DNA of 64,000 bases from Ophthalmolycus amberensis (lineage: Eukaryota > Chordata > Actinopteri > Perciformes > Zoarcidae). Shown here piece after piece: positions 37,357 through 43,800 of this stretch. Both the position numbers and the translations under genes were made by a program. Numbering within the stretch: the stretch's first letter is position 1; each line of letters starts with the position of its first letter. Under the pieces are notes generated by a model. That model made no database searches. It was not told the origin of the DNA and worked only from the letters and a program-made list of their open reading frames with translations. The stretch covers positions 287,501 to 351,500 of the forward strand of contig JAFEUB010001475.1 in NCBI GenBank assembly GCA_024529925.1. The letters run 5' to 3'.

Positions 37357-40300
37357 ATAATAATCATAAATTATACAAATTGTCAATATTTGTGTTTTTG
37401 AACTATGGAATGTACCCAGTAATGTGTGTAAAATATGATATCTGCGCAAAATATATGCTTTTCCTGCTCGTCCTCTCCCCCTGTCTGTGTGCACGACACT
37501 GAGAACGCGCAGCTCAGGGGCCAAATCGTTTTGGCCCAAAGGAGACGGGTCTATGAAGCAGTTTAGCCAATTGCTGATTCAAGATATAAATGAGTGACAT
37601 ACAATTTAGCCAATCAGCGCCCTGAAATAGATTCAGCTTGGGGCCAGAACGATCAGGCCCCGCTCGCTGCGCGTTCTCGTCAGGGCTAGTCTCGCGAGAA
37701 ACGCCATTTTAACGACATGACAATGGCGAGTGCGAGCAGTAACGCTACTCTTCCAAGACTCAATCCTAACTCTGTAAAATCTCTCCTCCAAGACCCGTTT
37801 GAGAGGAGAACTTTGGCGGAGAAACTACAGGTAAAAGAACTGGGTCCAGAACAACCTGACATCACAATAACACAGCAGACTGGCGTGAAAGGGAAGCAGC
37901 ACACGCGACACTTCTCCAGTGACTGGTACACCAAGAAAGTTTGGCTAGCTGGATGCAGTCGTGCTAATGCCGTATTTTGCTTTCCATGCTTGCTTTTTAA
38001 AACAACGGGGGCAGAATCAGCATGGACAGTTACGGGAGTGAGGGACTTGAGCACCTGTCTGAAAAAATAAGAAGACATGAGAACACCAGGACGCACATGG
38101 ATAACTCCGTCAAGCTAGCCATATTGGGCAAAGTGAACATCGCAACTCAGCTGGACGACGGACACAGGGTTGCAGTGAGGAAACACAATGAGGAGGTGGA
38201 TAAAAACCGGCACATTCTATCCAAAATAATTGATTGTGTCAAGTTTTGTGGGGCTTTTGAGTTGGCTTTGCGTGGGCATGACGAGACTGACTCCTCTGAC
38301 AACCCTGGCGTGTTCAAGGGACTGGTGGATTTTGTTGCGTCCCTCGACGGTGTGCTGGAGGAGCACCTTAAGACAGCTAGCGTGTTTAAAGGCACGTCAA
38401 AGACGGTACAAAACGAGCTGTTGGACTGCATGCTGTCGGTTGTGAAGGAGTACATTCTGGAGGAAGTAAAGAACGCTGATTTTATCGCCATACAAGCAGA
38501 CGAGACGACGGACATTTCCACCCACTCGATGCTAATGGTAACGTACAAGAGCGTTTTAATGCTCTGGCTATGCTCTCCATGGAGAAGGAACTTGTCGGGG
38601 ACATGCCTGACTTCAATAAGAAGGTCATTGAGAGGTTTGCCACTCAGAAGAGCAAAGTTCCTTTACAAATAACTGTCATAAAAACATGCAGGTTTCCTCA
38701 CCGCACTGATTGGGTGTTTCTCCAACAAACAAGGTTCATAGGGGCATCTTAAAATATACTTGTTCTATTCGACTATATATGATATTTATATTTTATTATA
38801 ATATATTCATGATATTTATATTGTATATTTATGATTATATGGTATTTATATATCATATTATACTGAATATTATTATTATATGATATATATATCTATTAAT
38901 ATACTGAAGTGTATGAATAAGATGTCCTTATTATGTCAGTGTTGGAATAAATGATAACAATGTAACTACAAAGTACTAATGCGTTTTTGATACCTTTTTT
39001 TTTTTTTTTGCATTGAATTATACTATTTGCTGAAATTGATTGGATGGCCCCACCCAAAAAAAAATCCACCAGCCGCCACTGGCCAAAACGATCAAGCCCC
39101 CCTAGCTGCGCGTTCTCAGAGTGTCGCGCACACAGGCAGAGAGCACGAGCAGAGAGCACACAGGCAGAGAGCACGAGCAGAGAGCACACAGGCGGAGAGC
39201 ACGAGCAGAGAGCACACAGGCGGAGAGGACGAGCAGGAAAAGCATATATTTTGCGCAGATATCATATTTTACACACATTACTGGGTACATTCCACAGTTC
39301 AAAAACACAAATATTGACAATTTGTATAATTTATGATTATTATAATTTTTTTTTTTTTTTTTTTTTTTTTTTTGTGTGGCTCATGGTGGGGCCATGCCCC
39401 ATGGCCCTCTATTGACCAGCCGCCACTGCTCCACGGTCAACTGGAAGAAGGTTCTTTGGTCTGATGAGACAAACATTGAGCTTTTTGTCCATCAGACTAG
39501 ACGCTATGTTTGGTGAACACCAAACACTGCACATCACCACAAACACACCATGTCCACCGTGAAGCATGGTGGTGGCAGCATCATGCTCTGGGGATGCTTC
39601 TCAGCAGCAGCCCTGGAAGGCTTGTAAAGGTAGAGGGGAACATGAATGCAGAAAAATATCCCCAAATCCTGGAGGATAATCTGACTCAGTCTGCAAGAGA
39701 ACTACGACTTGGGAGAAGATTTATTCTCCAGCAAGACAACGAGCCCAAGCATACAGCAAAAGCTCCACAGAATGGTTCAAAGACAACAAGGTGAATGTTC
39801 TGGAGTGGCCAAGTCAAAGCCCAGACCTCAATCCAATCCAGAATCTGTGGCTGGACTTGAGAAGAGCTGTTCACGCCCGATCCCCGACCAACCTGACAGA
39901 GTTTGAGCTGTTTTGAAGAAGAATGGAGAAAGATCTTAGTGTCCAGATGTGCCAGCCTGAGTGAGACACATCCACACACACACACACTCAGTGCTGTGAT
40001 TGCAGCCAAAGGTGCATTTACTAAATACTAACCTGAAGGGGGTGAATACTTATGCAATATTTACTTTACCTTATATATTTTTAATTAATTGACATTGTTT
40101 TCACTTTGATATTAAAGAGGTTTTTTTTTTTGCAAATTCTTGTCAAAAAAGCCAAATTATATTGACCATGATTTCATGTATAAAAGCAACAAAAGGATGA
40201 AACATCCAAGGGGGGTGAATACTTATGCAAGGCACTGTATGTCAGTGATTTTTTTCTGCCTATTCCCCACTTTATTTACCCAAATGATATAATTAAAGCA

Positions 40301-41537
40301 AGACACGTTGCTGTTGAACATCTCTTTGAGCGGCACAAACCTCCATTGTAAAATGTGTTTTTCATCCTGATAAAGTACTAAAGACTTGAGTAGCAAACTC
40401 TTGACTTCTCCCATAAATATCTTTAGAAATGTCCAGAGTGGTCTAAAATGTTCATGTCCTCTTCCAGATGTGCCCTCATGTGTTCTCTGTCCCGCAGGTG
40501 TGAATTGGAGATTGATGAGTGTGAGTCGAACCCCTGTCGAAACGGCGGCTCCTGTTTGGATCGATTCAACATGTTTGTGTGTGAATGCCCGCCTGGCTAC
40601 AGCGGCCCGACCTGTGACACTAACGTATGTTTGTTACATTCTTCTTCTTTGGTTTTAAACAACCAGTTCTCACACACAGCTCGTCAAATACTTGGTCAGC
40701 GACCCTCGGCGTCTGATACCGATGCTCCCTTTAGCGTCGGTATGAGCCGCACCGGGCTTTCAGCAAACTCCAATGTAAACCCATTCACGTCATTATTAGA
40801 CGCTCAGAGCATCTGACCTAGTATAAAGTGCAAGAAGTTCACTTGGCAGTGAAGGTAGGAGGGGTCCAACAAACAGGAGGATGGTGTTTTCTTTTAGTTT
40901 ACTCATGCTTATTTTAAATCAAACCGGGATATTTTCCGAAAACAAATCAAGTAGTTTTGTTGCGTAGTTAGTCGTTTATTTTGAAAAGACACTGTATGCA
41001 TGTACATTTATTTTGAAAAGACACCACTCTGACACGTCCAAAGCTAGAGTGTTGTGTGACAGGTCAAGAGATGTCCATTTTTCACTTGTTGCTTAGAAAC
41101 AACAAAAATCCAAACGGAACATCCAATTAACTTATTTATTTTCCCCTGATTGCAACATTATATTATTACAACATTATATTAGTATACATTACATTATTTG
41201 CATCTATGAGTGTTGTTAAGTAGCTGCTCATCTTTCCACATCCATCTGGTTTCTGTTCTCAAATATCTGAAGACGTGACATTTACACAACCTCTGCCCCT
41301 CTGTGCCTTTTGCAGAAACAAGCCCACAAACAAGTTATCCCCTGGCTGCTGGTGGCCATCCCGCTGCTCTGCCTCTGCGTGTTGACCCTGATCATCGGCT
41401 TGACCTTTGTGGCGCTCACGGCGAGGAAGAAGCGCCAGTCGGAGGGCGCGTACAGCCCCAGCACCCAGGAGGTGGCCGGGGCTCGGCTGGAGATGGACAG
41501 CATGCTCAAAGTCCCACCGGAGGAAAGACTCATCTGA
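11839..41537 (+). CDS. crb2: crb2, Crumbs cell-polarity protein (complete, 13 coding exons)
   Basis: Type I membrane protein of the apical Crumbs complex (with Pals1/Patj and, via the FERM site, Moesin/Epb41l5-type proteins); needed for epithelial and photoreceptor polarity (family knowledge). Exons: 11839-11890, 21814-22506, 24365-24561, 25474-25613, 27182-27352, 27432-27545, 28803-29757, 31550-32112, 32735-32900, 33927-34797, 35107-35223, 40498-40624, 41316-41537. All joins keep phase once two one-base insertions (24445-24448, 29072-29087) are discounted, giving 1461 residues. Order: signal peptide; 13 EGF repeats; LamG1; EGF; LamG2; two EGF; LamG3; five EGF; membrane span (about 1393-1424); 37-residue tail with the FERM-binding YSP and PDZ-binding ERLI. 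The tail (EVAGARLEMDSMLKVPPEER) is the CRB2 form; CRB1 differs there. Whether this is crb2a or crb2b of the teleost pair is undecided. Confidence 0.95.
12305..12324. repeat. G homopolymer (20 bp)
   Basis: Uninterrupted G run in crb2 intron 1. A second, 13-bp G run lies at 13562-13574, followed by a GT microsatellite near 13595-13617. Confidence 0.9.
14782..15310 (+). repeat. Teleost interspersed repeat with AGGCA pentamer head
   Basis: Six AGGCA units (14782-14813) lead into AAGTTTATTTGTATAGCACA and CAAAGTGCTTCACATG, a motif set very common in fish genomes. The block ACCATTAAAAGCAT...AAAAGGAGATTTAA occurs twice (near 14868 and 15105), separated by about 170 bases of unrelated sequence, so the element is interrupted or internally duplicated. 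Confidence 0.65.
17089..17618 (+). repeat. 12-bp minisatellite (CAGGGAACACAG-type)
   Basis: About 40 tandem units of CAGGGAACA(C/A)(A)(G/C), grouped in variants ending CAG, CAC, AAC and CAT. Because the unit is 12 bases, several frames stay open (Gln-Gly-Thr repeats on plus, Val-Phe-Pro and Leu-Cys-Ser on minus). The flanks (CAGATAGACACGGGAACAGA on the left, GGGGAGGTGTAGGTGATTAG on the right) look like a mobile element carrying the array, but no termini were proven. Confidence 0.9.
19224..19750. mobile_element. Short terminal-inverted-repeat element (MITE-like)
   Basis: Perfect 14-bp inverted ends: TGGTAACACTTTCT at 19224-19237 and AGAAAGTGTTACCA at 19737-19750. The AT-rich interior has many CATTATAA-type motifs. 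No coding capacity. The target duplication is not clear. Confidence 0.75.
20819..20862. repeat. AG dinucleotide microsatellite
   Basis: About 20 uninterrupted GA units in crb2 intron 1. Confidence 0.9.
21814..22506 (+). CDS. crb2: crb2 exon 2 (EGF repeats 1-6)
   Basis: 693 bases after the acceptor TTTTTATTAG, ending GCA G|GTACAT. Six EGF modules, beginning DKCLSAPCQNGATC and ending INECASRPCENNGTC...CLEGFAG. Four repeats have the D/N-x-D/N-E calcium-binding start (VDEC, VNEC, INEC types). Repeat 2 is shorter (CSFAPCEDC). A CA microsatellite begins 14 bases into the following intron. Confidence 0.95.
22521..22587. repeat. CA dinucleotide microsatellite beside crb2 exon 2 donor
   Basis: AC repeat with two interruptions (CATA, CAAA), starting 14 bases after the exon 2 donor. 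CA-rich stretches near donors can influence exon choice through hnRNP L; any such role here is inference. Confidence 0.9.
22588..24336 (+). other. crb2 intron 2, remainder
   Basis: No exon or recognisable mobile element found between the CA repeat and the C tract at 24337. Several short ORFs have no family resemblance. Confidence 0.5.
24337..24364 (+). repeat. C13 plus (AC)n tract forming crb2 exon 3 acceptor
   Basis: Thirteen C followed by seven AC units lead directly to AAG|GAGTC. The tract is C-rich but has no T within about 28 bases of the acceptor, which makes it an unusual pyrimidine tract. Confidence 0.8.
24365..24561 (+). CDS. crb2: crb2 exon 3 (EGF 7 and first part of 8; one extra base)
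   Basis: Acceptor ACACACACAAG, donor AACAG|GTGGGA. Encodes EIDECESGPCHNGATCRDLISR, then one extra base at 24445-24448 shifts the frame to an immediate stop. Skipping it gives YSCECLPGFDGVDCEVDVDE with all EGF cysteines and the correct phase 2 at the donor. The extra base is therefore an insertion, natural or artefactual. Confidence 0.9.
25474..25613 (+). CDS. crb2: crb2 exon 4 (EGF 8 end, most of 9)
   Basis: 140 bases between TCTCTTGCAG and CCA G|GTACTG. Encodes YACDCRGTGFQGDYCEVDIP, then PECASDPCQHGASC...CLCWPG. Phase 2 in and phase 1 out, matching both neighbours. Confidence 0.93.
26100..26225 (+). repeat. Teleost interspersed repeat fragment
   Basis: Contains CACAAATTTGCCTCAGAGGG and CACATGCGACATCCTCTGTC. 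The same motifs recur at 52730-52812 in dennd1a, confirming a dispersed family within this window. Confidence 0.7.
26552..27037. mobile_element. Non-autonomous hAT-type MITE with 8-bp target duplication
   Basis: Ends TAGGGGTGTAAC (26552) and GTTACACCCCTA (to 27037) are perfect 12-bp inverted repeats. GAAGGAAC flanks both sides (26544-26551 and 27038-27045), the 8-bp duplication typical of hAT transposition. Subterminal CGGTTCGGTAC-like motifs are repeated on both arms. 486 bp, no transposase. Sits in crb2 intron 4. Confidence 0.93.
27182..27352 (+). CDS. crb2: crb2 exon 5 (EGF 9 end and EGF 10 with inserted loop)
   Basis: 171 bases, phase 1/1, acceptor TTTCTCTAG. EGF 10 starts DIDECAEQPCENGGEC and carries an extra loop of about 15 residues (ERSDPSHWEHDWELSFADAA) before GYICQCQPGFAG. 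Human CRB2 has an insertion starting with the same RSDP at the same place, which supports the CRB2 assignment. Confidence 0.94.
27432..27545 (+). CDS. crb2: crb2 exon 6 (EGF 11)
   Basis: 114 bases encoding exactly one EGF module with six cysteines (NIDECESEPCQNGGTC...CTCSVGFLG), phase 1/1. The intron before it is only 79 bases. Confidence 0.95.
27546..28802 (+). other. crb2 intron 6 with short repeat relics
   Basis: No exon found. Two segments (about 27880-27965 and 28430-28515) resemble tails of tRNA-derived fish SINEs (GGGATCAAACC..., TTCAAGTCCAGTCAGG). Assignment is tentative. Confidence 0.4.
28803..29757 (+). CDS. crb2: crb2 exon 7 (EGF 12-13, LamG1, EGF 14; one extra base)
   Basis: EGF 12 (NIDECESQPCQNGGWC, with an EPGELPWGGD loop) and EGF 13 (YGCVDHECQNGATC...CPHGFYDEQC) are read in one frame. 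Laminin-G domain 1 (FSFSTPGFIHIQV...LRFRTTLPDMLLFYRG...SFIGCMEDLMIDSKP) and EGF 14 (DWCKPDPCHGHGRC) are in another. One surplus base at 29072-29087 explains the shift; the exon is 955 bases and must be 954 to keep phase 1/1. No room for an intron. Confidence 0.92.
29758..31549 (+). other. crb2 intron 7
   Basis: Apart from the SINE-like repeat at 30384-30600, nothing recognisable; AT-rich single-copy-looking DNA. Confidence 0.5.
30384..30600 (+). repeat. Teleost SINE-like repeat
   Basis: TTACATTACATTACAGTCAT followed by TTAGCAGACGCTTTTATCCA and AAAGCGACTTACAA is a highly conserved repeat core found throughout teleost genomes. The downstream part (GGTTAAGTGTCTTGCTCAAG, GGGATCAAACC) matches its usual body. 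Confidence 0.85.
31550..32112 (+). CDS. crb2: crb2 exon 8 (LamG2)
   Basis: 563 bases, phase 1 to 0, acceptor TCCTGTCAG, donor AAG|GTAGGA. Encodes laminin-G domain 2 (WTYSHEDTVSFSVYDVG...VSFFLRSLKPDGLLFQL...YKGCLQDLRLDSVHLD) and the start of EGF 15 (DNTCK). Confidence 0.95.
32735..32900 (+). CDS. crb2: crb2 exon 9 (EGF 15-16)
   Basis: 166 bases, phase 0 to 1, acceptor CTCTTCAG. VKPCLNGGECTVTFNDFSCSC completes EGF 15; RVWCVSDPCVNGGHCVDLPD starts EGF 16, which ends in the next exon at YEC|VNN without a full C-terminal lobe, as in Crumbs homologues before LamG3. Confidence 0.94.
32901..33926 (+). other. crb2 intron 9
   Basis: Nothing recognisable besides a 130-codon open frame on the minus strand (33524-33916) with no family resemblance. 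AT-rich. Confidence 0.5.
33927..34797 (+). CDS. crb2: crb2 exon 10 (LamG3, EGF 17-19)
   Basis: 871 bases, phase 1 to 2. Laminin-G domain 3 (ATFENNPVHYSAGG...VELRTRSENAVILRAS...WHRVNISM...SFTGCLGAVRVGGVYLP), then three EGF modules starting APVCDSDPCVNGATC, TDDCASQPCVHGSC and LDECERHTCEHGGTC. Donor CA|GTGAGT. Confidence 0.96.
35107..35223 (+). CDS. crb2: crb2 exon 11 (EGF 20)
   Basis: 117 bases, phase 2/2, acceptor TTCCTTCAG. WNYPPIQCGEDVRCENDGVC...CMPGFTGSR: an EGF module with an atypical first loop, as in the penultimate Crumbs EGF. Confidence 0.92.
37271..39081 (+). mobile_element. Inner hAT element, same family, opposite orientation
   Basis: Ends CAGTGGCGGCTGGT (37271) and CCACCAGCCGCCACTG (to 39081), flanked by GCCAAAAC on both sides (37263-37270, 39082-39089). 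1811 bp. Its left end resembles the right end of the outer element and vice versa, so the two copies point in opposite directions. Adenine runs at 37326-37354 belong to the subterminal region. Confidence 0.93.
37717..38672 (+). pseudogene. Broken hAT transposase (TTF/ZMYM-type zinc finger, DUF4371-like)
   Basis: N-terminal part (MASASSNATLPRLNPNSVKS...) contains a TTF-type zinc-finger segment (RHFSSDWYTKKVWLAGCSRA, then FCFPCLLF). A one-base loss near 38050 shifts to LSEKIRRHENTRTHMDNSVK, followed by the DUF4371-like region ending FIAIQADETTDISTHSMLM. It then jumps, in another frame, to a C-terminal hAT piece (RFNALAMLSMEKELV...EKKVIERFAT-like), so the central catalytic region is deleted. Similar to ZMYM1-like host-annotated proteins derived from this family. 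Not functional. Confidence 0.85.
39130..39237. repeat. 28-bp tandem repeat inside outer hAT
   Basis: About 3.9 copies of ACACAGGCAGAGAGCACGAG plus CAGAGAGC, with a GCAG to GCGG change in the later units. Confidence 0.85.
40498..40624 (+). CDS. crb2: crb2 exon 12 (EGF 21)
   Basis: 127 bases, phase 2 to 0, acceptor CTGTCCCGCAG. CELEIDECESNPCRNGGSC...CPPGYSGPTCDTN, the last EGF before the membrane. The preceding 5.3-kb intron carries the nested transposons. Confidence 0.94.
41316..41537 (+). CDS. crb2: crb2 exon 13 (transmembrane and cytoplasmic tail)
   Basis: 74 codons including TGA at 41535. QVIPWLLVAIPLLCLCVLTL followed by IIGLTFVALTA is the membrane span. The tail RKKRQSEGAYSPSTQEVAGA... 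ends VPPEERLI. Tyr-Ser-Pro is the FERM-binding region and ERLI the class II PDZ ligand for Pals1. The tail matches vertebrate CRB2 almost residue for residue, so this is a functional-looking end. Confidence 0.97.
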   Translation, partial: KQAHKQVIPWLLVAIPLLCLCVLTLIIGLTFVALTARKKRQSEGAYSPSTQEVAGARLEMDSMLKVPPEERLI

Positions 41538-43800
41538 TGCAAAAGGCCGAAAAATGAAGGGTGTGAGGGGGGAGGGGTGTGAGGGGGGAGGGGGGGTCCG
41601 AGCGCTGCGGGCAGGTTGCTCGGGACTCGCTGTGAAACACACTCTGGGCTGAACTCTGTGTTGTGGGACACAGCCCCCTCCTGGTGGTGACCAGGTACTG
41701 AACCATGAGCTGCTGCTCTGTGTGCCCCAACAGTCCCAAGTCCTTGTATTGTATACCACCATAGAAATAGAACATATTTTATTTCTACGCTCTACACTCT
41801 GTAGTTTGCCTTAGTAGTCCTAACTAGTGCATAGAGGACAGTTTAAGGGCTCTCCTTCCCAGTGAAGCGCTACAAGCACACACACTGTCAGAAATGTCCT
41901 CTCAGAGTCAAAGGCTCACCTGTGGTGCTGCCGGAGACCAGGTTGCATTCTCACAAACGCAATGTGATTAGACGTTTGGGGCCCCAGCTGTTAGCAGCAT
42001 CCAGTCCAGTCAAGCCAATACGCAGGGCTGTGAGGCTGCAGTTCCTCTAATGGCCACTAGATGCTGCCTGGACGAAAAAGACCGTTCTAATAGCACAAAG
42101 AAAGAAAACTTGTTTGTCCAGTTTTACTTGTAATGAGGGTCTTAGTGGTGACCACTGCGTGGTTCTTGTCTGAGCTTCGACCCAGAGCTCTTTTGATTCA
42201 TCATTATTTTGTAGCGTCGTCTTCTTCTGCAAAGGATCGATGCCACTAACTGTTCTCCTCGAAGCCCTGATATTCACGTAACCCACCTCCGCTAAACTTA
42301 CGGTTTTCACGTCCAACGAACAAGCTTGCATAGTTTCTTTCACGGTATGAAGGTAGGATTGATTACATCAAGCTTCACTACAGACTGCACCAGAATGGAG
42401 GACTGGGCGAGTTTCATTTGCCTTGAAACTCAAGACACGCAAAATGGTGTTCACAGGTTTTCTCAGCGGTGAAATCAGCGCCGTCAAACTGTGACGCCCT
42501 CCTCCTGTCAATGCCGGAATGCCAGCGGACGCACATCTTTTGCTCAACTTTCAATTTTGTTGAATTTTGTTTCCGCAAAAAGCTGCTGCACTCTCCGGTT
42601 GACGCCGGCGGCCTGGCTCTGCACAAGGTTGCACTCGTGCATTTGGTGTGAAAAGCAAGACGAGGCTCCACGCTCTTTCTGGTCCCACTTACTGACAAAA
42701 AATGACAGCCGGTGGTGAATCCAAAACAAGATCGGCGTCAATTAACGAATCAAATCCTCGCTATAAGGTACTGTGTTACGGCACTGCGACAATCTGGTGA
42801 GTTCTGTCGCAAAAACTCACCCAAGAGCACCAGAAAGATGTAGGCCTACGGCACCTTAAAGTGGAATGAGCTCATGAGAAGATACCTCGCCTGCTTATCG
42901 TCGCTAAAACCTTCCAATTCAAAAACACTTTTCTAACATAAACAGTCTCAAGCTTTAAAATGTAACGTCTTAGCAGACGTGTTTGGGAAGCAGCGTACCA
43001 CTGGATCCATGAGACTGGGATTAGACTGCTCGAGTTGTGTGTTTGTCAATGGATCTTTTGATATTGTTTTGCTGTTGTAAACGCTGCTCCCCTTTACTTT
43101 TCTATGTTTTTTGATTCTGCGTTGACCTTGGGAGACGTGAGGAATTTTTGTTTTTTTTACAAGAATTCAACACAGGGTGAGTTATTGATGTGCAAAATGT
43201 TATTTTGGTGGTAAAGTATTCCTTTAACTGGAAAACTGAGGAGCAGAATGGGAAACTAAATTGATTTGACATTTTAAGAGCTTTTGTTCGTTCTGTGAAT
43301 GATCTCGTGGTTCCAGTTTACTCCACAGTGAGTGGACTGTTTTTCAGAGCTCTTCCTCTTTGTGTCAAGCCTGTACAGTTTGTATATTTATGTTTATTCT
43401 CCGTGTTAACTTCTGTTGGATTTTGGGTTCACTGTTAGCGCCTCACATGCACAAAGGAGTGTCTGCTGGTGTTGGTCTTCAGAGGCAGCGGTGGTCCAGA
43501 ATCAACGGTTTGATGAAGGTTCCCAGAAACTAAGCCGAGTTTTTAGGATACAAGGTTGAAATATTGCACCAAAATAAGTGATGAAAGGAATAAAGTACTA
43601 AAACATGAAATGTTCTGCAGGACACTGTGATGTGATGTAAAGTATTAGTTTTTTTAAACAAACGTGTCATTGTTTAGTAAAGATTTAGATGTTGGTTGCA
43701 CATTCTGACACTGTTTTCTTAATATTCTTTTTTTGATGTACAAAATCCAGGATGTTCACAATGTCTTATAAACATGCAATAAATGGGTTCCATAAGTGTC
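41538..43800 (+). other. crb2: crb2 3' UTR (inferred) with AATAAA signals
   Basis: No open frame of a known family follows the stop on the plus strand. AATAAA occurs at 43589-43594 and 43778-43783, the second just before TGGGTTCC. A 3' UTR of 2.1-2.2 kb is inferred; RNA reads would settle which signal is used. Confidence 0.5.

Larger units (their letters stand above)
36620..39428 (-). mobile_element. Outer hAT element inserted in the Tc1-like transposon
   Basis: Ends CAGTGGCGGCTGGT (36620) and ACCAGCCGCCACTG-type (to 39428), flanked by perfect 8-bp duplications CTCCACGG (36612-36619, 39429-39436). Without the inner insert it is about 990 bp. It keeps a fragment of a zinc-finger hAT protein on the minus strand (HENTRTHMENSVKL near 37020-37080). 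A 28-bp tandem repeat lies at 39130-39237. Confidence 0.92.
35828..40237 (+). mobile_element. Full-length Tc1-like transposon interrupted by nested hAT elements
   Basis: Matching inverted ends of more than 100 bases: CAGTGCCTTGCATAAGTATT at 35828 and its complement ending 40237, with TA on both sides (35826-35827, 40238-40239). The transposase starts at 36222 (MKTKEHSKQLREKIIEKHKS, paired helix-turn-helix). Its catalytic region resumes after the insertion (KVLWSDETNIELF-like block near 39450, VKHGGGSIMLWG near 39560, DLNPIQNLW near 39825). Excluding the insert the element is about 1.6 kb, the normal Tc1 size. Several stops and frameshifts indicate it is dead. Lies in crb2 intron 11, same orientation as the gene. 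Confidence 0.92.

Noticed and set aside
11839..41537. Assignment as crb1
   Set aside because: The cytoplasmic tail and neighbouring dennd1a/fbxw2 are CRB2-type.
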